Origin: a virus
Virus record (IMG/VR): IMGVR_UViG_3300036444_000044
Location: 1 to 39,041 of that record
Reading direction: 5' to 3' (one strand)
DNA length: 39,041 nucleotides
In this document: piece after piece, positions 35,200 through 39,041 of the stretch
Numbering within the stretch: the first letter of the stretch is position 1
Layout: the number at the start of each line of letters is the position of its first letter
Program-made: the position numbers and the translations under genes
The notes under the pieces: model-generated
What the model saw: the letters and a program-made list of their open reading frames with translations, nothing else
Told to the model about the DNA's origin: nothing
Database searches by the model: none

Positions 35200-36037
35200 C
35201 ACGCCCTCACGTAAGGCCGCAACAGCGGTTGCCAAAGCGGTGACCGCTGTCACCAAGCCCGCGGCCTCTACATCCGACAAGGCCAGCGCGCCAATCGAGA
35301 ACGAGCCCCAAGCCCCGTTGGTTGCCATCGCGGACATCCGCCGCTGGATGGTCGGCGCAGACAGACAGCTTGAAATGGCCTTTGACGCTGCCGAAAGTGG
35401 CGAACACATCGAGAAGCTGCTCGACCACATCTGCCATTCGGTGATGGTCAAGCCCCTGCACACAATCCAGCGAGAAGACCTAACGCAAGAGGATGCTTGG
35501 CGTCTGTATGAGAGCCTGTTTGTGCCGTTGGCTTGCATCCAGGGCGCGCTCAAGCTCGCTGAAGGGACCGTCTTGCAGCACACGCTCGAAGGTGCGTTTG
35601 GCCTTCTGGACGCCTCGCAGGAGGCTCTGGATCCGGTGAACGACGCGGTGAAGGCGCTGCCTGTCGAACATTCCGCAGGACCGAGCCTGACCGACGAAGA
35701 GGCGAGCGCGCTGTTCCAAGCCTCCAAGATCGAAGACAACGCCTACTGCATGGTTGGCGAGGTAATCGCCATCATTCAATCGCGCCTCGAAGCTGTCAAT
35801 TCCGATCTTCTCGGTGGAGCATTGCGTGTGGTTGAGCACGCGCAAAGAGAACTCGCCGCCGGCGTCTACGCCCAAGACTTCGAAATGTGCGAAGAGGCGT
35901 CCGCCCCGCTTGCCTGCGCCATCGCCGTGCTCGAAATGACGGTTCGGGAACACGATGATGTCGCCCTGTTTGGCGCCCTGCGCCTGCTGGAGATCGCGAA
36001 GACCTCGCTTGACGGCGCTATCGCGGGGGTGAACTAA
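35189..36037 (+). CDS. Hypothetical helical protein
   Basis: A 282-aa protein. The first 45 residues are Ala/Lys/Thr-rich and disordered; the rest is a bundle of helices with conserved-looking Cys and His (LLDHICHSVMVKPLHTI, EDAWRLYESLFVPLACIQGALKLAEGTVLQHTLEGAFGLLDASQEAL, EEASAPLACAIAVLEM). The end repeats a pattern of paired helices (GALRVVEHAQREL... GALRLLEIAKTSL). No enzyme motif is visible. ATG 35189 is preferred to GTG 35153. The stop overlaps the next ATG (TAATG). Confidence 0.65.
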   Translation: MNVSTPSRKAATAVAKAVTAVTKPAASTSDKASAPIENEPQAPLVAIADIRRWMVGADRQLEMAFDAAESGEHIEKLLDHICHSVMVKPLHTIQREDLTQEDAWRLYESLFVPLACIQGALKLAEGTVLQHTLEGAFGLLDASQEALDPVNDAVKALPVEHSAGPSLTDEEASALFQASKIEDNAYCMVGEVIAIIQSRLEAVNSDLLGGALRVVEHAQRELAAGVYAQDFEMCEEASAPLACAIAVLEMTVREHDDVALFGALRLLEIAKTSLDGAIAGVN

Positions 36038-36510
36038 TGGAAACCCTTGCTGAAAGAACCACGCGGAAGGGCGCCAAGGCGCCCGAAAAGCCCAAGACCC
36101 AGGCCCAGTCGGCGCGCGTGCAAACAAACCTGAACGGCCTTTCGTTCATTACGCAGATTCACGACAAGCACGGGGAATACATCTCCACATGCTTTTTCGA
36201 CGTGCCCCACGAAACCTACGAGGCGGGTTGGCACACCGGCATGCGTGTCGCTGCGGAGTTCATGGCCGCGATGCAAAAAAAGACACTCAAGATCAATGTG
36301 CTCAACGTGATTCAAGCGGCGGCGCGGGCCGCCGAGGAAGACGCGAACGGGGTTAACCGCTGTGGTGCTGCAGTTGGCTTTCTGCGGATGCTGGAAGACA
36401 TGCTGCTTTGGTCTGCGAACACGGCTCCCCATAAAACCTACATTGCTGACCGCATCGAGCGACAACGGCAAACCGATGCCCGTCTTGATGCTGCTGGAGG
36501 TGCAGCATGA
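36037..36510 (+). CDS. Hypothetical protein
   Basis: A 157-aa protein with a basic, disordered N-terminus and a folded remainder (FITQIHDKHGEYISTCFFDVPHETYEAGWHTGMRVAAEFMAAMQKK, then NVIQAAARAAEEDANGVNRCGAAVGFLRMLEDMLLW). No family recognised. Both ends overlap neighbours by one to four bases, so it is translated with the gene before and the gene after it in the rightward operon. Confidence 0.62.
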   Translation: METLAERTTRKGAKAPEKPKTQAQSARVQTNLNGLSFITQIHDKHGEYISTCFFDVPHETYEAGWHTGMRVAAEFMAAMQKKTLKINVLNVIQAAARAAEEDANGVNRCGAAVGFLRMLEDMLLWSANTAPHKTYIADRIERQRQTDARLDAAGGAA

Positions 36511-37163
36511 TGGAAGCCAAATCTGTTCCTGGCGTCGAGTTCGACGCGGGCGTGGGCGGCGATCACTACGTTGGCAGCGTTCAAGCACTGATCGCGGCCG
36601 GCATCATCACTCTGGAGCACATCCCGCAGGCCACATCGGTGACCTTCTTCAACGGCGTGCAAGTCGATGGTCGCAAGGTCAAGGCCATGCAGGACGAGCG
36701 CTGGATGCAAATTCGGTACGTGGGCCGCAGCCTCCGAGTCACCAAGGGGATCACTCGCGAAGAACGCGACCGCCGCCAGCAGGCAAGGCAGCAAGAAGTG
36801 GAAGAGCTGGCACGCACCACGCCGAGGAAAGACCCAGGCATCGAAAGTGCGCGCCTGATGGACTACACGGCCAGCGCGGTGCTGCCAGTCGGTACGGCGG
36901 TCTTTGCCTATGGGGAAGGCGCAACCATCATAGGCGAATACAGGCTTCGCCGGGTCTACACGAAAGACGGTCAGTACGCTGACGGAGAGCGGCGCCTGGA
37001 CTACATCCCCGGCTACACGTGCCGCCTTGATGAGGACGGCGCAGAGTTCTTCTATCCTGCACATGCGGTGCGGGCGAAGTCCGGCGCAATGACTCATCTG
37101 CGGCTCGTGTCCGGCGCCGGCCAGCGTCGTGAAATCAGCTTCTCGATTCGGAGCCTCGCATGA
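36507..37163 (+). CDS. Hypothetical protein
   Basis: A 218-aa protein. Residues 1-75 form an alpha/beta region (YVGSVQALIAAGIITLEHIPQATSVTFFNGVQVD), a basic helix follows (TREERDRRQQARQQEVEELAR, about 83-103), and the rest is beta-rich (ASAVLPVGTAVFAYGEGATIIGEYRLRRVYTKDGQYADGERRLDYIPGYTCRL). I see no catalytic motif. The ATG overlaps the previous stop (ATGATG) and its own stop overlaps the RNase H start. Confidence 0.62.
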   Translation: MMEAKSVPGVEFDAGVGGDHYVGSVQALIAAGIITLEHIPQATSVTFFNGVQVDGRKVKAMQDERWMQIRYVGRSLRVTKGITREERDRRQQARQQEVEELARTTPRKDPGIESARLMDYTASAVLPVGTAVFAYGEGATIIGEYRLRRVYTKDGQYADGERRLDYIPGYTCRLDEDGAEFFYPAHAVRAKSGAMTHLRLVSGAGQRREISFSIRSLA

Positions 37164-37609
37164 TCGAGATCTACACCGATGGCTCGTGCTGGCCCAACCC
37201 GAGCACCAACGGCGGCTGGAGCTTCGTTGCCTACGAGAACGGCCGCGAGATCCACACCGGAACAGGCAAGGCCGAGGGCGTCACCTCCAGCAACCGCATG
37301 GAACAGACCGCCATGCTGCGCGCCCTGCTCTGGCTCGGAGATCGTCCGGCACGGCTTCACAGCGACAGCCGCTACGTGGTGGACGGCCTGAACCTATGGT
37401 CTGCCAAGTGGATCCGCAACGGCTGGATGCGCAAGGACAAGGCCACCAAGAAGCTCGAGAAGGTGATGAACGCCGACTTGTGGGAGGTGCTCGTGATCGC
37501 GCGCCAGGCGCAGCACGATGTGCGCTGGGTACGGGGACACGCCGGCAACATAGGCAACGAACGGGCTGATGGGCTTGCGGAGGCTGCCAGAATGGGTGCC
37601 CTGCCGTGA
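37160..37609 (+). CDS. rnhA: Ribonuclease HI
   Basis: A 149-aa RNase HI, which cleaves the RNA strand of RNA-DNA hybrids with two metal ions. The four catalytic acids are Asp7 (IYTDGSC), Glu48 (SSNRMEQTAM), Asp69 (LHSDSRYVV) and Asp137 (GNERADGLA), and the conserved VRGHAG precedes the last one. The length matches cellular RNase HI. It overlaps its neighbours on both sides and lies directly upstream of the excisionase, an unusual place. It could remove primers or R-loops during phage replication; that is inference. Confidence 0.93.
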   Translation: MIEIYTDGSCWPNPSTNGGWSFVAYENGREIHTGTGKAEGVTSSNRMEQTAMLRALLWLGDRPARLHSDSRYVVDGLNLWSAKWIRNGWMRKDKATKKLEKVMNADLWEVLVIARQAQHDVRWVRGHAGNIGNERADGLAEAARMGALP

Positions 37610-37836
37610 CCACCGCGATTGCCCTCGAATGGGTGCCCATGAACCGCTACTGCGAGCTTTTCGGCGAGACCCCTGACGCCGTCGATAAGCGCGTGCGCAG
37701 CGGGCATTGGTTGCGCGATGTGCATGTGCGTCATCCCCTCGGCAGCAAACAACTCTGGGTCAACGTGCTGGCGGTCAACGACTGGGCGGCCGGCCGCAAG
37801 GCCGACCTTTCGGGCAAGCGCAAGGCAAGGGCGTGA
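37606..37836 (+). CDS. xis: Excisionase (Xis-like)
   Basis: A 76-aa protein (WVPMNRYCELFGETPDAVDKRVRSGHWLRDVHVRHPLGSKQLWVNVLAVNDWAAG) with the winged-helix layout of the phage excisionases that bend attachment-site DNA and turn the integrase to excision. The start GTG 37606 overlaps the RNase H stop (GTGA); ATG 37639 is the alternative. Its stop overlaps the integrase start. The basic tail (KRKARA) fits DNA binding. Confidence 0.82.
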   Translation: MTTAIALEWVPMNRYCELFGETPDAVDKRVRSGHWLRDVHVRHPLGSKQLWVNVLAVNDWAAGRKADLSGKRKARA

Positions 37837-39041
37837 GCCCTGGTATCACGGTCCTCCAGCGCAAACGCAAAGAGGTCATCCGGCTCGCGTTCAGCTTCCA
37901 GGGAGTGCAGTGCCGGGAGATCCTCGATCTGCCAGGCACGCGCGAGAACCTGCGCTATGCGGAGCGGCTGCGCGGGGAGATCCTCCGGAAGATCGAGCAC
38001 GACACCTTCCGGTACAACGAGTTCTTCCCTTCGTCGGCAAAGTGCAAGGTCTTCGGACACAGCCCCGCGACCGACAAGGGCCTGACCATCAAGCAGCTTC
38101 TGGAGCGCTACAGAGACCGCTCCAAGGCATCACTCCAGCCGAGCACATGGACGGGCTACAGGAAGGCCATCGACAACATCCTGATCCCGCAATTCGGGCA
38201 TCTGCTCGTCAAGGCCCTGACAGTCGGCATCCTGCGCGAGTGGATCGCCCTGCAGAAGGTCACACGGAAGCGGATGAGCAACCTACTTCTGCCGCTTCGC
38301 AACGCGCTGGCCGAGGCGGTGGCGGATGAGCTGATCGAGTTCAATCCGCTCGACCGTCTCAAGTTGTCGCGCATCTTGCCGCGTGAAACAGCGACAACGG
38401 ACTATGAGCCCGACCCCTACACCGTGGAAGATCTGCTGCGCCTGTTCGCCAAGCTCGACGGCTCCGAGCGCAACGCTTTCCAGTTCTGGGCGTTCTCGGG
38501 CGTGCGCACCAGCGAGCTCGTCGGCGTCCTCTGGGAGGACTTCGCCGCCGATTTCACGGAAGTAGAGATCCGGCGCGCAGTCGTCGAAGGTGAGGAGAAG
38601 ACGACCAAGACCAAGGCAGGGATACGCAAGATCCCAATGCTGCTGGCCGCGCGCCAGGCCGTTCAAGCGCAGCACGACAGCACCGAGGCGACCACTGGCC
38701 GGGCCTTCCTGAACCCGCGCACCGGAGGCGAGTGGACGGACCAATCACTGTTGCGGACGTGGCAACGGGCGTCAAAACTGGCCGATGTACGCTACCGGAA
38801 TCCTTACCAAATGCGGCACACGTTCGCAAGCCAGTTGTTGAGCCAGGGAGAGAATCCGGCGTACATCGCCAAACTGCTCGGCCACAAAACGACCGAGATG
38901 GTGATCCGGAACTACGGCCGCTGGGTCGAGCAAGGCGCCTCGCTGGGCTTCGATCGGCCACCTGTGAGGTACGGCCGCGAGTGCCTCCCCGGCCTTCCGG
39001 AAGTCGAAGACACGTGCGAATCAGGTGCGATTCGCGTGTGA
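37833..39041 (+). CDS. int: Tyrosine-family integrase
   Basis: A 402-aa site-specific recombinase. The N-terminal arm-type DNA-binding domain (about 1-65, IRLAFSFQGVQCREILDLPGTRENLRYAERLRGEI) is of the DUF3596 type; the core-binding domain spans about 85-175. The catalytic domain holds Arg225 (GVRTSEL), Lys261 (TKAGIRK), Arg328 (PYQMRH, with Tyr325 at the place of the usual His), His351 (LGHK) and the nucleophile Tyr361 (IRNYGRWV). The start GTG 37833 overlaps the xis stop (GTGA). The gene ends on the last base of the window, so the attachment site, normally just beyond, is not visible. Confidence 0.94.
   Translation: MSPGITVLQRKRKEVIRLAFSFQGVQCREILDLPGTRENLRYAERLRGEILRKIEHDTFRYNEFFPSSAKCKVFGHSPATDKGLTIKQLLERYRDRSKASLQPSTWTGYRKAIDNILIPQFGHLLVKALTVGILREWIALQKVTRKRMSNLLLPLRNALAEAVADELIEFNPLDRLKLSRILPRETATTDYEPDPYTVEDLLRLFAKLDGSERNAFQFWAFSGVRTSELVGVLWEDFAADFTEVEIRRAVVEGEEKTTKTKAGIRKIPMLLAARQAVQAQHDSTEATTGRAFLNPRTGGEWTDQSLLRTWQRASKLADVRYRNPYQMRHTFASQLLSQGENPAYIAKLLGHKTTEMVIRNYGRWVEQGASLGFDRPPVRYGRECLPGLPEVEDTCESGAIRV

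Noticed and set aside
37606-37640. CII-type box near xis as an integrase promoter (PI)
   Set aside because: Only partial TTGC repeats occur (second half TGCC or TGCA instead of TTGC), so no PI-like promoter can be claimed.
1-39041. CRISPR array or tRNA genes
   Set aside because: The only regular short repeats are the initiator iterons and the RHH operators, which lack spacer structure of CRISPR size. No tRNA cloverleaf with a GGTTC-type T-arm was recognised, including in the 27206-27736 gap.

Overview
The window is essentially one temperate prophage, about 32 kb from the lysis genes near 6925 to the integrase stop at 39041, preceded on the left by about 6.9 kb of accessory or flanking genes. 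The DNA is GC-rich. It carries a gamma/beta-proteobacterial-type LexA box (CTGT-N8-ACAG), and small conserved proteins that I associate with Burkholderiales, so I infer a betaproteobacterial host (Ralstonia, Cupriavidus, Variovorax or a relative). No host marker gene is present, so the genus is open.

Left region (1-6916). An Orc1/Cdc6-like AAA ATPase is followed by small genes: a DUF3606 protein, an SRAP/YedK-type abasic-site protease that shares a perfect LexA box with a divergent three-gene operon, a nucleoside 2-deoxyribosyltransferase, an orphan BrnA-antitoxin-like protein and a secreted thermonuclease. Two of the small unknown proteins are paralogues.

Late region (27083 down to 6925, minus strand). 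From upstream to downstream: small and large terminase, portal, scaffold, SU10-type major capsid protein, a fibre with a YadA-like beta-roll, adaptor, beta-propeller tail/hub protein, several low-complexity virion and ejection proteins, a fibre ending in a peptidase S74 chaperone, then the lysis cassette (two one-TM coiled-coil proteins, a lipoprotein, a GH108 muramidase, and Rz with Rz1 nested in another frame). Most genes overlap by 1-4 bases. Three hairpin terminators sit inside this unit and two stand in tandem just before the small terminase, which is the layout expected for a Q-type antiterminated late operon. A Q-like zinc-finger protein lies at 28299-28844. A tiny membrane protein with its own promoter is inserted on the opposite strand at 9913.

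Early region (33253 down to 28299, minus strand). The order is cro, an unknown gene, cII, a 37-aa gene, a lambda-O-like initiator carrying six iterons in its own coding sequence, a gp4/Twinkle-like primase-helicase, two small genes, then the Q-like gene. The cI repressor (33329-33988, plus) is transcribed divergently from cro. Matching TTACC/GGTAA operators lie at PR and at a PL-like promoter downstream of cI, and a TTGC-N6-TTGC box at the cII start matches lambda PRE in sequence and position. The circuit is therefore a mirror-image lambda switch attached to an SU10-like short-tailed-phage head.

Right region (34081-39041, plus strand). A PL-like promoter is followed by an Arg-rich short ORF and a nut-like element. 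Then two divergent ribbon-helix-helix regulators share three 17-bp operators, reminiscent of P22 immI. The second of them starts an overlapping chain of three unknown proteins, RNase HI, excisionase and tyrosine integrase. The window stops at the last base of the integrase gene, so attR and attP-type repeats could not be examined.
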